DNA of 64,000 bases from Palsa-504 sp963756575 (GCA_963756575.1 CAVWOM010000001.1:744001-808000), one strand, 5' to 3'; positions 18,901 through 26,846 are shown, counted from the first letter of the stretch. A program made the numbers and translations. The notes: generated by a model not told the origin, from the letters alone.

Positions 18901-20086
18901 GCTCGGACCTCGCCTCGGCAAGGCCGAGGCCGACCGTGAGCAGGCGGAGCGGGACGTCAGTGAGCACACCGCCCGGCTCGTGGCCGCCGCTCAACGGTTC
19001 AACCGGGGCCTGGCTCTCCCCGGCCTGGTCGCCGCGGCGAGCGCCGAGCCGCTGTCCGGGGTCGTCTACCCGGAATCGCCAGACGCCGTGCGGTCCGCCG
19101 TCCGGGAAATGCTGGCGGCGGTGCCGGCACCGCGCCAGCCTGCCTCGCTGACCACGGTTTCCAACGCATTCCGTGAGTTCGACCGCGAGGTCTCCGGCCA
19201 GCTCGACGTCAGGCACACCATCGACGATAACGTGCTCCTGGTCGAGGTGGCGGGCGCGGGCGACGAGCACACCCTGGCCGGGGCGGCCCGGACCCTCGCC
19301 GGCCGGGTCGAAGCGGGTCGGGCGGCCCTGAGCGAGCGTGAACGTGACGTTTTCACCCGCTTCGTCCTCGGCGGCGTGGCGGAAGAACTGCGGCGCCGGG
19401 TCAACCAGGCTGACCGGCTCATCGGGGCCATGAACGCGAGTCTTCGCGAGATCCGCACCAGTAACGGCATCGGCGTGCGACTCGGCTGGCGCCTTCGTGA
19501 CGATCATGCCGTCCTCGGCCGCATCCTCGAGCTGGTAGCTACCTCCAACAAGGTCCGGTCGGAAGCGCATAACGCCGAGCTAACCGACCTGCTGCGCCAG
19601 CGGGTGGAGCAGTACTATGGCGCCGATCCAGGCAGCGGGTACGCAATCCACCTCGCCGCCGCCCTGGACTACCGCCAGTGGCACGAGGTCACCGTCACCA
19701 TCCTCGGCCCGGAAGAGAACCAGCAGCGCCGCCTGTCCCGGCGCGCCAAGCTCTCCCAGGGAGAGACCCGCTTCGTCTCTTATGTGACCTTGTTCGCCGC
19801 GGCTGACGGCTTCCTCACCAGCCTCGGCGACGATGGCCGGGCCTTGCGCGTCATCCTCCTCGATGACGCGTTCGCCAAGGTTGATGACGGCACAGTGGCC
19901 GAGCTCATGGGTCTGCTCGTCTCGCTCGATCTCGACTTCGTGATGACTGGCCATGCTCTGTGGGGCTGCTTCCCGCAAGTGCCTCGGCTTGACGTGTACG
20001 AAGTCCGGCGTAGCGACGGCAGTTCCGCGGTCACCACTCACGTGCACTGGGATGGCCGCAACCGCCATCTGCGCAGCACGGCATGA
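15950..20086 (+). CDS. jetC: Wadjet protein JetC (SMC/MukB-like ATPase, TIGR02680-like)
   Basis: A 1378-residue SMC-type motor. The start is the ATG at 15950 overlapping jetB, with GGAGGGAC upstream; the open frame extends further back but inside jetB. The N-terminal head has LSRAGIVNIWHYLDNEF and Walker A GTNGSGKS (43-50). Long Ala/Arg/Glu-rich coiled-coil arms occupy about 250-620 and 780-1050, separated by a hinge-like globular part. The C-terminal head has signature-like LSQGETRF (from 1268) and Walker B VILLDD (1301-1306), then MTGHALW. The catalytic residues are all present, so ATP-driven loop extrusion should be possible. Confidence 0.95.
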   Translation: MSQQHAPRRFDERWRLSRAGIVNIWHYLDNEFDLSGGRMILRGTNGSGKSRALEMLLPFLLDADRRRMDATGAARVSLDELMRSGAQGQSNRTGYLWLELRRPGEYRTVGALVRHSQSASSTKSWYFTTPLRVGYGLELMSSSREPLSRDALTELVGADRITDSPAAHRERVRAEVFGLDGDAGRDRYDSLLQLLHTLRAPDVGNRIDEGRLPQILLESLPPLHEEALLRAGEQLDGLTETRAAQERLENSAERVTAFLAVYRRYATETLRSMAHDTLAAADAATEAERNARRRTGELAALAVESGRLAAQARQLADELAEIDHTLTAIQSREIFKTADDLVQRDKAEAALAAAADQGLAGANRERARHRQAVADADRDLVAIREAAGDTAAALAAARESLGDADLPDGVLPGEVRVLETSPPPARVLVRTGRHDDPEPVNRPAATLAELIPADPAAAQRSAAAVAAAAAERAAAAERRRAEARRLAQAQQAVLRAEADAEQLRSTADRDARTAEEQAADRDAAAVELAQAWRAWTGDVRTRELVGDIDWPAHPVVGPLILDAEALAGEADGELSGLDRAAAEAARPAQAKIEAERVRLDAAAEASRGRERSLRSERADLSAKHDPRPGDPPWLDPDRPGEPLWRCVEFTVDLIGAGQEAQAGVEGALLAAGLLTAVIQSDGTVVAADGEVLLSPAAVRPRRALSAVLRPDPAAGLPRDVIAGVLAGVGFDDPDAATSVSADGSWRNGPLRGRHVADLARHIGAAARAAHRGERIAQIDAELADLGRAAAERAERRAGLDARTDQIDALVRAAPRTADLHAARRVAAKAAERAVGSASRAGEEETRARELRTAWVIEVGTHQAACAHLGLPAEGGALEGAVVAARLAQDKSTQLGRELARLAERVQRHTEQLRRAEEAAAVRDEIEQAAEESWSAWHAAASELAAQHAAVDLSLEQARAELAETQAAKETTERDLRVTQEAEAALGPRLGKAEADREQAERDVSEHTARLVAAAQRFNRGLALPGLVAAASAEPLSGVVYPESPDAVRSAVREMLAAVPAPRQPASLTTVSNAFREFDREVSGQLDVRHTIDDNVLLVEVAGAGDEHTLAGAARTLAGRVEAGRAALSERERDVFTRFVLGGVAEELRRRVNQADRLIGAMNASLREIRTSNGIGVRLGWRLRDDHAVLGRILELVATSNKVRSEAHNAELTDLLRQRVEQYYGADPGSGYAIHLAAALDYRQWHEVTVTILGPEENQQRRLSRRAKLSQGETRFVSYVTLFAAADGFLTSLGDDGRALRVILLDDAFAKVDDGTVAELMGLLVSLDLDFVMTGHALWGCFPQVPRLDVYEVRRSDGSSAVTTHVHWDGRNRHLRSTA

Positions 20087-21315
20087 GTAGCGTCCCGCCG
20101 TCCCTGCGCGATTACCTGCTGGCACCGTCGCTGCGGCCATTGTGGACCGCGCTGCGCGAACGCCTGGAGCGATCCGGGCACGTGGTCCGCGGCTCCGTGT
20201 CCGTGCCGCTAGACGACGACGGCGCCGACCGGCTTAGCGGCCTGCTCGGCCGGACGGTATCGGCCGGGCAAGCGCGGGTCCGGCTGGTTGAACTGGACGC
20301 TTCTCTCCGGTCGAGCGCGGCTGAACGCGGCCTGGTCACGGTCGTCGCGGAACTGACGGGCGGACCACTGCGGAACCGGCCGGCCGAGCGTGACGCCGCT
20401 CACGCAGGCCGGCAGCGTCTCTGGGCGCACCTCGACCTGCTGCTCGCCGAGCACGACCTCGCCAACCGGGAGTGGGTGCCGCCGTGGGCGGAATGGTGCC
20501 GTCGCGGCGGCCTCCTGCTCCGGCTTCCGGCCGCCGAAGCCGTCACCGCCCTCACGATCGCTATCCAGGTCTTGGCGCGTGTCCTGGATGACCCTCACCC
20601 GCCGGCGGCCCTAGCCGAACTCGCCAGTGAGATCACCGGTGATGCCCACGGCCTCGATAGCGGCGTCTGCGCTGCCCTGGTGCTGCGAGCGCTCGCGATT
20701 GCCCTGAACACCGCGCCTGCTGCGTCAGCCGCCGAACGTCGACACCTCTGGCAGCGCGTCGGCATAAGTACCGATGAGGTTTCCGGCACGGTAATCACCT
20801 GGGCGCTGCGACCTCCCGGCCGGGACCGCTGGTCGGCGATGATGCGCCAACGCGCCGACCTGGGGCTGGTCACCCACCTGACCGTGCATGAACTTCAGCG
20901 TGCCGGAGACCTGACCCGGCCAGGGGAGATCATCCACGCTTGCGAGAACCCTCAGGTTCTCCAACGGCTGGCGATGGCGGGAGTGGAACATCCAGTGGCC
21001 TGCATGTCGGGTAACCCGGCCGCTGCTGGCATGACCCTGCTTGCGCGTACGGCCGTCCTTTACCACGGGGATTTCGACTGGCCCGGTGTCGCCATCGCGC
21101 GGCGCATCTTCGACCGGGGAGCCCATCCCTGGCGATTCGGACGCATCGACTATCTCGACGCGGTTGACCGTCTTCCCGCTGACAATCGGCTTGGCCTAAA
21201 CGGACCTGTCCAGGCCACGCCATGGGATGAGGCGCTTGGCGCCACGATGACGGCAGCCGATGTCGCCGTCCACGAGGAACTAACGGTCGACATGCTTCTT
21301 TCCGACCTGCGATAG
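20083..21315 (+). CDS. jetD: Wadjet nuclease JetD (DUF2399, TIGR02679-like, Toprim)
   Basis: A 410-residue protein overlapping jetC by ATGA. The N-terminal half (LRDYLLAPSLRPLWTALRER, then SVPLDDDGADRLSGLLGR) is the arm region of this family. The C-terminal half carries the Toprim motifs: Glu288 in ACENPQ, and Asp330 and Asp332 in YHGDFDWPG, followed by RRIFDRG. Those three acidic residues are the metal ligands needed to cut DNA, so JetD looks competent. It cleaves plasmid DNA trapped by the JetABC motor in studied Wadjet systems. It is the last gene of the operon; debris follows. Confidence 0.93.
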   Translation: MSSVPPSLRDYLLAPSLRPLWTALRERLERSGHVVRGSVSVPLDDDGADRLSGLLGRTVSAGQARVRLVELDASLRSSAAERGLVTVVAELTGGPLRNRPAERDAAHAGRQRLWAHLDLLLAEHDLANREWVPPWAEWCRRGGLLLRLPAAEAVTALTIAIQVLARVLDDPHPPAALAELASEITGDAHGLDSGVCAALVLRALAIALNTAPAASAAERRHLWQRVGISTDEVSGTVITWALRPPGRDRWSAMMRQRADLGLVTHLTVHELQRAGDLTRPGEIIHACENPQVLQRLAMAGVEHPVACMSGNPAAAGMTLLARTAVLYHGDFDWPGVAIARRIFDRGAHPWRFGRIDYLDAVDRLPADNRLGLNGPVQATPWDEALGATMTAADVAVHEELTVDMLLSDLR

Positions 21316-21409
21316 GTCGTGACAACCCTGTTGCCGTGTCATAGCCAGCCCTCGCCGTCCACCAGATCCTCTGGGGTTGCCCGCTTTGACGGACAGGGCT
21401 GATAGCTCG

Positions 21410-21559
21410 TCAGGCTACTTGCTGGAGTGCCTCTTTTCTGGCGTTGCCGATCTCCTGGTGCGGCCGGTGGGAGTTGTAGAAGTGCTCGAACTCGCGCAGG
21501 CCGTGGAGCAGGTGCGCCTGGTTCCAGATCAGGGGCCGGTCGAGCAGTTCGCGGCGACA
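21410..21559 (-). pseudogene. C-terminal remnant of an rve-type transposase
   Basis: Fifty codons read RRELLDRPLIWNQAHLLHGL, then REFEHFYNSHRPHQEIGNAR and KEALQQVA before a TGA. The YNSHRPHQ motif marks the end of the integrase core of IS481/IS3-like transposases. Everything upstream is missing, and the neighbouring Uma2-like frame overlaps it by 31 bp. It is the downstream mobile-element scar of the Wadjet locus. Confidence 0.7.
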
Positions 21560-22137
21560 GGCCTGCCCCGCTGGTGAGGGTGGCTTTGGCCGTTACCAGG
21601 GACCGACAGGTCGATCTCGACGTGGAAGGGCACGGTAGTTTTGATCAGCCCGGTGAATACTTCGCCGTCCCGGTAACGCCCGCTCGCAGAGTCGAGCAGG
21701 TAGGAATAGACGACCGGGATGCCCGTCGCGGTCAGCTCCACGCGCCAGTAGAACGCAATGCCCGCGCGCGCGTACTGGTCGAGCTTCACGATCCGGTCGG
21801 TGGTCTCCGAGCCGGGTGACACGATCTCCGCGACCAAGAGCACGTGCTCCGGCCTGGTCGGTGTTACATCGATGGTGTCGGCTTGGTACACGACGACATC
21901 CGGACGGCGGTTGGTGAGTGGTACGTCCTGCAGTCGGACATCGAAGGAGAACTCGTCGAGGGTGCTGGCCGGGTCGGACAGGCCGGCTTCTACGGCCGCT
22001 ACCTTGCCACCGCCATCCCGGATGCGGCTGACGACTGCTGCGGCGTCCTGTGCCCGCTGGTCGCGGAGCCTGGGCGGTCTCCCCGCACCGATACCGTGGT
22101 TGGCGCCCGTGGCGATCGCCGTGTGCCCAGTCGCCAC
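21529..22137 (-). pseudogene. Chimeric frame: SDR N-terminal scrap joined to a Uma2-like endonuclease part
   Basis: The 202-codon frame begins like a short-chain dehydrogenase (TAIATGANHGIGA, then QRAQDAAAVVSRIRDGGGKV, then SDPAST), but that part lacks the Rossmann segment between. From about residue 61 it becomes a Uma2 (DUF820) protein: RRPDVVVY (Asp80), VLLVAEIVSPGSETTDR (Glu104), IVKLDQYARAGIAFYWRVE (Lys118). The last 15-20 residues differ from a normal Uma2 end. The PD-(D/E)xK residues survive, but the Uma2 N-terminus is gone. GTG at 22137 overlaps the methyltransferase stop. I treat it as two fused gene fragments. Confidence 0.65.
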
Positions 22138-22883
22138 TATGCCTCCTCGGTCTGGCCCGCGCCACGCCGCGCGATGTAAACGAACTCACGCCCGGGCCGG
22201 TCGGGCGCATCGCGGATCTCCTCCACGGTCAGGCCCGCCGCGGCCAGCGAGCCTGTTAGCTCGCTGCGGCTGCGGAATCGCAACGTGGAGTCGGATGTCA
22301 GCATCGCGCCGTCACGGCCGAACACGAAGCTCGTCCGGAAGGAAACCAGGCTTCCCTGAATGTCGGTCAGGTCTATCCACGTCTCGACCGGGCCGGCCCC
22401 CGGTATGGCGACACGGCGGTAGGTATGGTCCCGGTTCCATTCCAGCCACGCCTTCCTGGCCGGATCGCGGCTCTCGAACACCAGGCGGCCACCCGGCCGC
22501 AGGGCCGCGTGCACCGCCGCCAGCGTTTGTGCCCACTCCTGGCCGGTGACGAAGACCTGGGCCACATTCGCCGTCATGGTCACCAGGTCCACCTGCAGCG
22601 GGGGCACGGCTGTGACGTTCCCGTGTACCCAGCGGACGGAGCCGGCACCCGGCTTACGGCGGGCCACGTCAAGGCAGGCCGCGGCCGGGTCGACCGCGAT
22701 GACCTCCAGGCCGCGCCCGGCGAGCAGGCAGGCGAGCGTCCCGGTGCCGCATCCGACGTCCAGCACGCTCCCGGCACCGAACTCGGCCGCCACGGCGACG
22801 TAAGCATCCAGGTCCGAACGGTCAGGATCTAGCTCGTCATAGATCTCCGCCAGCCGGGGCTCCTCGAAGATCGCATCAGCCAT
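22137..22883 (-). CDS. SAM-dependent methyltransferase (class I)
   Basis: A 248-residue protein from ATG at 22883. Motif I is VLDVGCGTGTLACLLAGRG, the acidic end of beta-2 is VIAVDPAAACLDVAR, and later motifs are VDLVTMTANVAQVF and LRPGGRLVFESRDPARKAW. A beta-rich insert (TYRRVAIPGAGPVETWIDLT) shapes the acceptor site. The start overlaps the upstream DHFR-like gene by 8 bp, so it is the last gene of the minus-strand operon reaching back to 25.2 kb. Acceptor unknown. Confidence 0.88.
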   Translation of the reverse strand: MADAIFEEPRLAEIYDELDPDRSDLDAYVAVAAEFGAGSVLDVGCGTGTLACLLAGRGLEVIAVDPAAACLDVARRKPGAGSVRWVHGNVTAVPPLQVDLVTMTANVAQVFVTGQEWAQTLAAVHAALRPGGRLVFESRDPARKAWLEWNRDHTYRRVAIPGAGPVETWIDLTDIQGSLVSFRTSFVFGRDGAMLTSDSTLRFRSRSELTGSLAAAGLTVEEIRDAPDRPGREFVYIARRGAGQTEEA

Positions 22884-23454
22884 GGCGTGATTCCTGCGGG
22901 ACCTTCGCCGCCGCCTCGGCCGGTGCATAGCGGAGCGTCATGACGCCGTTGCGGTGAGGTCTGGACTCGAGGAGGGTGAGCGGTACCCGGCTGCTGGTTT
23001 CGCCGAATAGGCGCCTGCCTGCGCCTGCCGCGACCGGGTGCACGAGCAGTCTGAGCTCGTCGAGCAGGTGCTCGTCGAGCAGGAACCGGACCAGGGTGGC
23101 GCTGGCTCCGACGGTGATGTCCTGGCCCGGCTGCTGCTTGAGCGCGGTCAGGGCGGCGGTGATATTGCTGCTGATCACGCTGGTGGGACCCCAGTCGGGG
23201 TTGGCCAGGGTGGTAGAGACGACGACCTTCGGGGTAGCGGTCATCATCGCGGCGTGCGGCGGTGCCGCCGGGCCGGTGAATACGCCGCGGAACAGCTCGT
23301 AGGAGCGCCGCCCGTACAGGTGCGTGCCGGCGGCGGCCAGCAGCGGCATCACGTCCTGATTCAGCTCGTCGTCGTAGTACGGCGGGTTCCACTTCTGCGG
23401 TGCTTCCACGACGCCATCCAGGGTGATGAACATCCCCGCGATGATCTTCCTCAT
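22876..23454 (-). CDS. Dihydrofolate-reductase-fold protein (RibD C-terminal domain)
   Basis: A 192-residue single-domain protein: MRKIIAGMFITLDGVVEAPQ, MPLLAAAGTHLYGRRSYELF, TPKVVVSTTLANPDW, and GASATLVRFLLDEHLLDEL followed by HPVAAGAGRRLFGE. These are the NADPH-site features of the RibD_C/DHFR-like superfamily. It is similar to the protein at 24630-25178 and probably an old duplicate. It overlaps the DUF4287 gene by 4 nt and the methyltransferase by 8. A reductase role is inferred; the substrate is unknown. Confidence 0.87.
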   Translation of the reverse strand: MRKIIAGMFITLDGVVEAPQKWNPPYYDDELNQDVMPLLAAAGTHLYGRRSYELFRGVFTGPAAPPHAAMMTATPKVVVSTTLANPDWGPTSVISSNITAALTALKQQPGQDITVGASATLVRFLLDEHLLDELRLLVHPVAAGAGRRLFGETSSRVPLTLLESRPHRNGVMTLRYAPAEAAAKVPQESRHG

Positions 23455-23708
23455 GAGTTTTCCTTTCCGGAGGAGGGAGGTCCCGGCGGCGGCGCTCCTC
23501 CGGCCGCGCGCTGGGCCAGGGCGTAGCCGACCAGGGCGGTGGCGTGCCCGTGACCGATGCCGTAGCCGGCCTTGAGCCAGTCGACGAGTTCCTTGTGCTT
23601 GGTCAGCTGCGACGAGCTGATCAGGTCCAGCCAGTAGCTGATGGGCTGGCCGTACTTCCTCTCGATCGACGGGAAGTAGTAGGCGGGACCCTGGACGCCG
23701 TCAGGCAT
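23451..23708 (-). CDS. DUF4287 domain protein
   Basis: An 85-residue protein with the DUF4287 core: YFPSIERKYGQPISYWLDLI, then KHKELVDWLKAGYGIGHGHA and TALVGYALAQR. The glycine-rich GYGIGHGHA turn is characteristic. It overlaps both neighbours (8 bp with the hydrolase, 4 bp with the DHFR-fold gene), so it belongs to the operon. The function of the domain is unknown. Confidence 0.8.
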   Translation of the reverse strand: MPDGVQGPAYYFPSIERKYGQPISYWLDLISSSQLTKHKELVDWLKAGYGIGHGHATALVGYALAQRAAGGAPPPGPPSSGKENS

Positions 23709-24555
23709 GGTGCTCTCCGTTGAATGCTGGTGTGGTCGGGTCTGAGCTGGTGAAGAAGTCGGTAAGGGCGGCCGCGATGACCGCGGGCGTGAGTTTCTTG
23801 GCGTGGCCCAGGCCGCGGCGCTCGATCAGGCGGGCGTCCGGGAGCGCGGCGGCGACGGCGGCGGAGCCGTGCCGGAGCAGGCCGGGGCTTTCCTTGGCGG
23901 TGCCGCACATGACCAGCGTCGGCATGGTGACCGCGGCCCACTGCCCGGCAGGCAGCGGGCGGCCGGTCTGGTAGGGCTCGACGAGCTCGGCGTCGTAGGG
24001 CAGGGTGTGGGCGACGGCGGTGAGCTTCTTCCAGGCTCCGGGGATCAGGTGCAGCAGGCCAGGGACGAAGGCAGGGGCACCCATGCCGTCGACCATGTAG
24101 TAGCGGACCGCCTCGCCGCGCTGGCCGGCGTCGGTCAGCCCGGTGACGTGCTGGCGCAGGCCGGGCGGGGGGCGCCGGTCGGCGGGGTCGACCGCCAGCG
24201 GTGGCTCCTGCACGGCGAGCCTGCGGATCGGCAGGCCGGCCGCGGCCGCGTCCAGGGCCAGGACCGCGCCGGAGGACAGGCCCCACACGCAGGCGGCGCC
24301 GCCGGCCGCGTCGATCACCGCGGCGAGATCCTCGATCTCCCGCTCGGTGGAGTAAGGCCCCGTGTCGCCGCTGTCGCCCCGGCCGCGGCGGTCGTAACTG
24401 TAGACGGTGAACCGTGCCGACAGCAGCTCGGCCAGCTTGACCTGACCGGGGAAGCGGCGGTAGCTGAACGCCCCGCCGATCAGGACAAGCGGCTCGCCGG
24501 TACCAGTGCGGTCGTAGGCGATCGCGGTCCCGTCTGTTGACGTGATGGTGTGCAT
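23701..24555 (-). CDS. Alpha/beta hydrolase
   Basis: A 284-residue protein from ATG 24555 with GAGGAG upstream. It has the alpha/beta-hydrolase layout: LVLIGGAFSYRRFPGQ oxyanion strand, YSYDRRGRGDSGDTGPYS, nucleophile elbow VWGLSSGAVLAL, and a C-terminal catalytic His in RGLGHAKKL. The strand that normally supplies the acid reads PTLVMCGTAKES, without the usual Asp, so activity may be altered. Co-transcribed between the two DHFR-fold genes. Confidence 0.85.
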   Translation of the reverse strand: MHTITSTDGTAIAYDRTGTGEPLVLIGGAFSYRRFPGQVKLAELLSARFTVYSYDRRGRGDSGDTGPYSTEREIEDLAAVIDAAGGAACVWGLSSGAVLALDAAAAGLPIRRLAVQEPPLAVDPADRRPPPGLRQHVTGLTDAGQRGEAVRYYMVDGMGAPAFVPGLLHLIPGAWKKLTAVAHTLPYDAELVEPYQTGRPLPAGQWAAVTMPTLVMCGTAKESPGLLRHGSAAVAAALPDARLIERRGLGHAKKLTPAVIAAALTDFFTSSDPTTPAFNGEHHA

Positions 24556-24629
24556 GATGGAGGGTCTCCTCGTTGTTGCTTGGCTGGTGCTCCGGCCGCC
24601 GCGGCGCGCGGGCACGCGGCGGCCGGAGG

Positions 24630-25178
24630 TCATGCGTTGCTGGCCGGGTGGTACACCAGCTGCGTCACGCCGGTGCTGAAGGCTTCGGAGTGAGCCAGGG
24701 TCAGTGCGCTCGTGGGGCCCTCACCGCCGAACAGGCGCTTGCCGTGGCCGACCACGATGGGGAACAGCAGGAGGTTGAGCTCGTCGAGCAGGCCCTGGCC
24801 CAGTAGCCACGCCACCAGGGTGGCGCTGCCGCTGATGTTGATGTTCTTGCCGGGCTGCTCCTTGAGCCGGGTGATCTCCTGGGCCACGTCGTTCCGGATC
24901 AGGGTGGAGTTCTCCCACTCGGCCCCGCCGAGGGTGGTGGACACCACCACTTTGGGCGTGGCGTTCATCTGGGCCGCCATCGGGTCGCTGGCGTTCCCGG
25001 CGAACGCGGCCGCGAAGGTCTGGTAAGTGACGCGACCCATCAGCATGGTGTCGCCGTTGGCCATGATCGACCCGACGACCTGGCCGATTTCCGGGCTGAA
25101 ATACGGGCCGGTCCAGGTTTCCGGCGCCTCCACCACGCCGTCGACCGACACCATCAGTCCCGCGACGATCTTCCGCAT
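24630..25178 (-). CDS. Dihydrofolate-reductase-fold protein (RibD C-terminal domain)
   Basis: A 182-residue protein from an ATG with GAAGGAGATG immediately upstream; it heads the operon. Features: MRKIVAGLMVSVDGVVEAPE, GDTMLMGRVTYQTFAAAF, TPKVVVSTTLGGAEWENS, and SGSATLVAWLLGQGLLDELN followed by FPIVVGHGKRLFGG. It is a close relative of the gene at 22876-23454. A reductase role is inferred by fold; the substrate is unknown. Confidence 0.88.
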   Translation of the reverse strand: MRKIVAGLMVSVDGVVEAPETWTGPYFSPEIGQVVGSIMANGDTMLMGRVTYQTFAAAFAGNASDPMAAQMNATPKVVVSTTLGGAEWENSTLIRNDVAQEITRLKEQPGKNINISGSATLVAWLLGQGLLDELNLLLFPIVVGHGKRLFGGEGPTSALTLAHSEAFSTGVTQLVYHPASNA

Positions 25179-25688
25179 CTCATCTCCTTCGAGTGCTCCC
25201 GGCGGCCAGCCGCTCTGGCCGCTTTCACTGGTGCTTCGAACCGGCCGCCCCGGAATGGACACCGGCGCGAAAATTCTTCGACCAGCTTCGCCCGCCGGGT
25301 GGCGGCCAGGTCAGTGCCTGGGGCACCAGCTGGAGATGGGGATCCCACCAGGGCAGGCATGCACCTTGCGCGCGTGCGGAAGTCCCGGCGTGCTGTCTTG
25401 CCTGCGATCAGGCCGAACCTGCCGTTGGCGGCAGCTGCGGTGAACTGCCCGCCCGTGCCGCGTACCGGTGCGGCCAGGAGCGGCCTTGCTCGCCCCGGTC
25501 CGACCGTGCCAAGGACGCGTGCCCCAGCGCCCCGGGCGCCGCCGTTGACAGCAGCGGGCACCTGATCGGCGGCAAGGTCCCGGCAGCGGGCCGGGCCTGC
25601 CCCGGCCAGCCCATCCGCACGCTGCTATCGCCGAGCACCATCCGCCCCGGCACCGGAGTCACGCTCTACAGCAACTGACCGCCACCCG
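25179..25688. other. Intergenic stretch without a recognisable gene
   Basis: About 510 bp upstream of the DHFR-fold operon and beyond the FadR-type gene end. Frames exist on both strands but have scrambled composition and match nothing I recognise. It must contain the operon promoter near 25180-25260. Confidence 0.45.
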
Positions 25689-25806
25689 GGAAACGGGCGG
25701 CAAGCTCCCGTCGGCGCCAGGCGCGCACTCCGCCCCGTTCGTTCTGAAAATTTTACGGCCGAACGGGGTGGGTGCTCGCCCCGGCGTCTGAGCCGAACAC
25801 GCGGCG
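25689..25806. repeat. 118-bp direct repeat, copy 1 (3' end of the FadR-type gene)
   Basis: Nearly identical to 33761-33876, with a few substitutions and two short indels. This copy covers the last 18 codons of the FadR-type gene, its stop codon and the hairpin downstream. The two copies are in the same orientation and flank the whole carbohydrate cassette. Confidence 0.85.
25733..25768 (-). terminator. Hairpin over the end of the FadR-type gene
   Basis: CCCCGTTCG (25733-25741) and CGAACGGGG (25760-25768) form a perfect 9-bp stem. The 18-nt loop contains AAAATTTTA and the TAA stop codon. The same hairpin is in repeat copy 2 at 33804-33838 with a loop one base shorter. Confidence 0.55.
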
Positions 25807-26565
25807 CTGGATCTCGCGGCGGTAGTCCTCGAGCGTGTTGTCCAGGTGCGCGGAGGTCGCCTGGGCGGCTGCCTCAGCGTCCCCGTCCCGGATGGCATGG
25901 TAGATGGCCTCGTGCTCACCGACGGCGGCGTCGGCGTGGCCGCCCAGCCCGCGCAGGCCGATGACGCTGGCCCGGCGCTGCAGCATGCGGGCCTCGCGGA
26001 CGGCGGAGACCAGGAAGAAGTTGTGCGAGGCGGCGGCCACGCCGAGGTGGAAGGCGTCGTCGCCCTGGTCGAATTCCGCGTTGTCGCCGCTGTCGTAGCC
26101 GTGGCGGCAGGTCTGCACCGCGTCTTCGATCACCCGCAGCTCCGAGGGGCTGGCGCGCTTGGCGGCGAGCTTGCTGGCCTGCGTCTCCTGGATACGCCGG
26201 AACTCGAACAGCATGAAGATGTGGTCGAGGTTGGTGGGGACGAAGAACCCGCCCCACTGCCTGGCTCCGAGCATGCTCTCGTTATCCGCGACGTACAGGC
26301 CGCGGCCCTTCTGCGCGCTGACCCGGCCGGTCGCGGACAAGATCTTGACCGCCTCGCGGACCACGGTGCGGCTGGTGTCCAGCCGGGCGGCCAGGTCCTT
26401 CTCGGTCGGCATCCGGTCGCCGGGATGCAGGGTCAGCTCGCTGATCAGCTGCAGGATCTGCTCCGCGACGAGCTCGTAGCGGGGCCGGTAGATGCCGGAT
26501 GCCGCGGCGGTGCTCCCGGCCGAGGGTGTCTCCGCGGCGTCGCTCCCCAGCGGGACACCGTGCAC
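25753..26565 (-). CDS. FadR-type GntR-family regulator
   Basis: A 270-residue protein from a GTG preceded by GGGAGG. The GntR winged helix is YELVAEQILQLISELTLHPG, then RMPTEKDLAARLDTSRTVVR and EAVKILSATGRVSAQKGRGL. The FCD effector domain is all-helical, with metal-type residues in FHLGVAAASHNFFLVS and AVGEHEAIYHAIRDGD (HxxI, His). It is divergent from the sugar transporter operon, and two mirrored copies of one motif lie in front of the two promoters. Likely represses the cassette until a sugar acid or related ligand binds. Confidence 0.9.
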   Translation of the reverse strand: MHGVPLGSDAAETPSAGSTAAASGIYRPRYELVAEQILQLISELTLHPGDRMPTEKDLAARLDTSRTVVREAVKILSATGRVSAQKGRGLYVADNESMLGARQWGGFFVPTNLDHIFMLFEFRRIQETQASKLAAKRASPSELRVIEDAVQTCRHGYDSGDNAEFDQGDDAFHLGVAAASHNFFLVSAVREARMLQRRASVIGLRGLGGHADAAVGEHEAIYHAIRDGDAEAAAQATSAHLDNTLEDYRREIQRRVFGSDAGASTHPVRP

Positions 26566-26655
26566 GGGTAGCCACCTCCCTGGTCGTCGGCATGACCTTA
26601 CGATACGCCCCGGCCGACGAGTCGATCGTATCCATATGACCGGCAGCGGCCCAAC

Positions 26656-26670
26656 ATAGATACTACTTAT
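26656..26670. promoter_or_regulatory. Candidate operator 1 of the FadR-type regulator
   Basis: ATAGATACTACTTAT lies 91 bp upstream of the regulator start. It matches the reverse complement of the site at 26847-26861 at 14 of 15 positions. These are AT-rich islands in GC-rich DNA. Confidence 0.55.
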
Positions 26671-26846
26671 TTTTGGCCACCCGTCCCTCTCCTGTAGTAA
26701 CAATCCGGAAAATAGGTACCCGAGCGGCCTTGACGAACGCGTCTCCGGAGCCCTTAATAGGGCATTAAACGTGCAGGCTGAAGCCCACGCCTCCGACGGG
26801 TCCCCGGGCGTGAGCTGACCCCGGGCGCCTACGGCGTGGGGACAGG

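Noticed and set aside
25193..25678. Plus-strand frame in the gap before the FadR-type gene
   Set aside because: Odd residue composition rich in Cys, Pro and Arg, no ribosome site and no recognisable motif.
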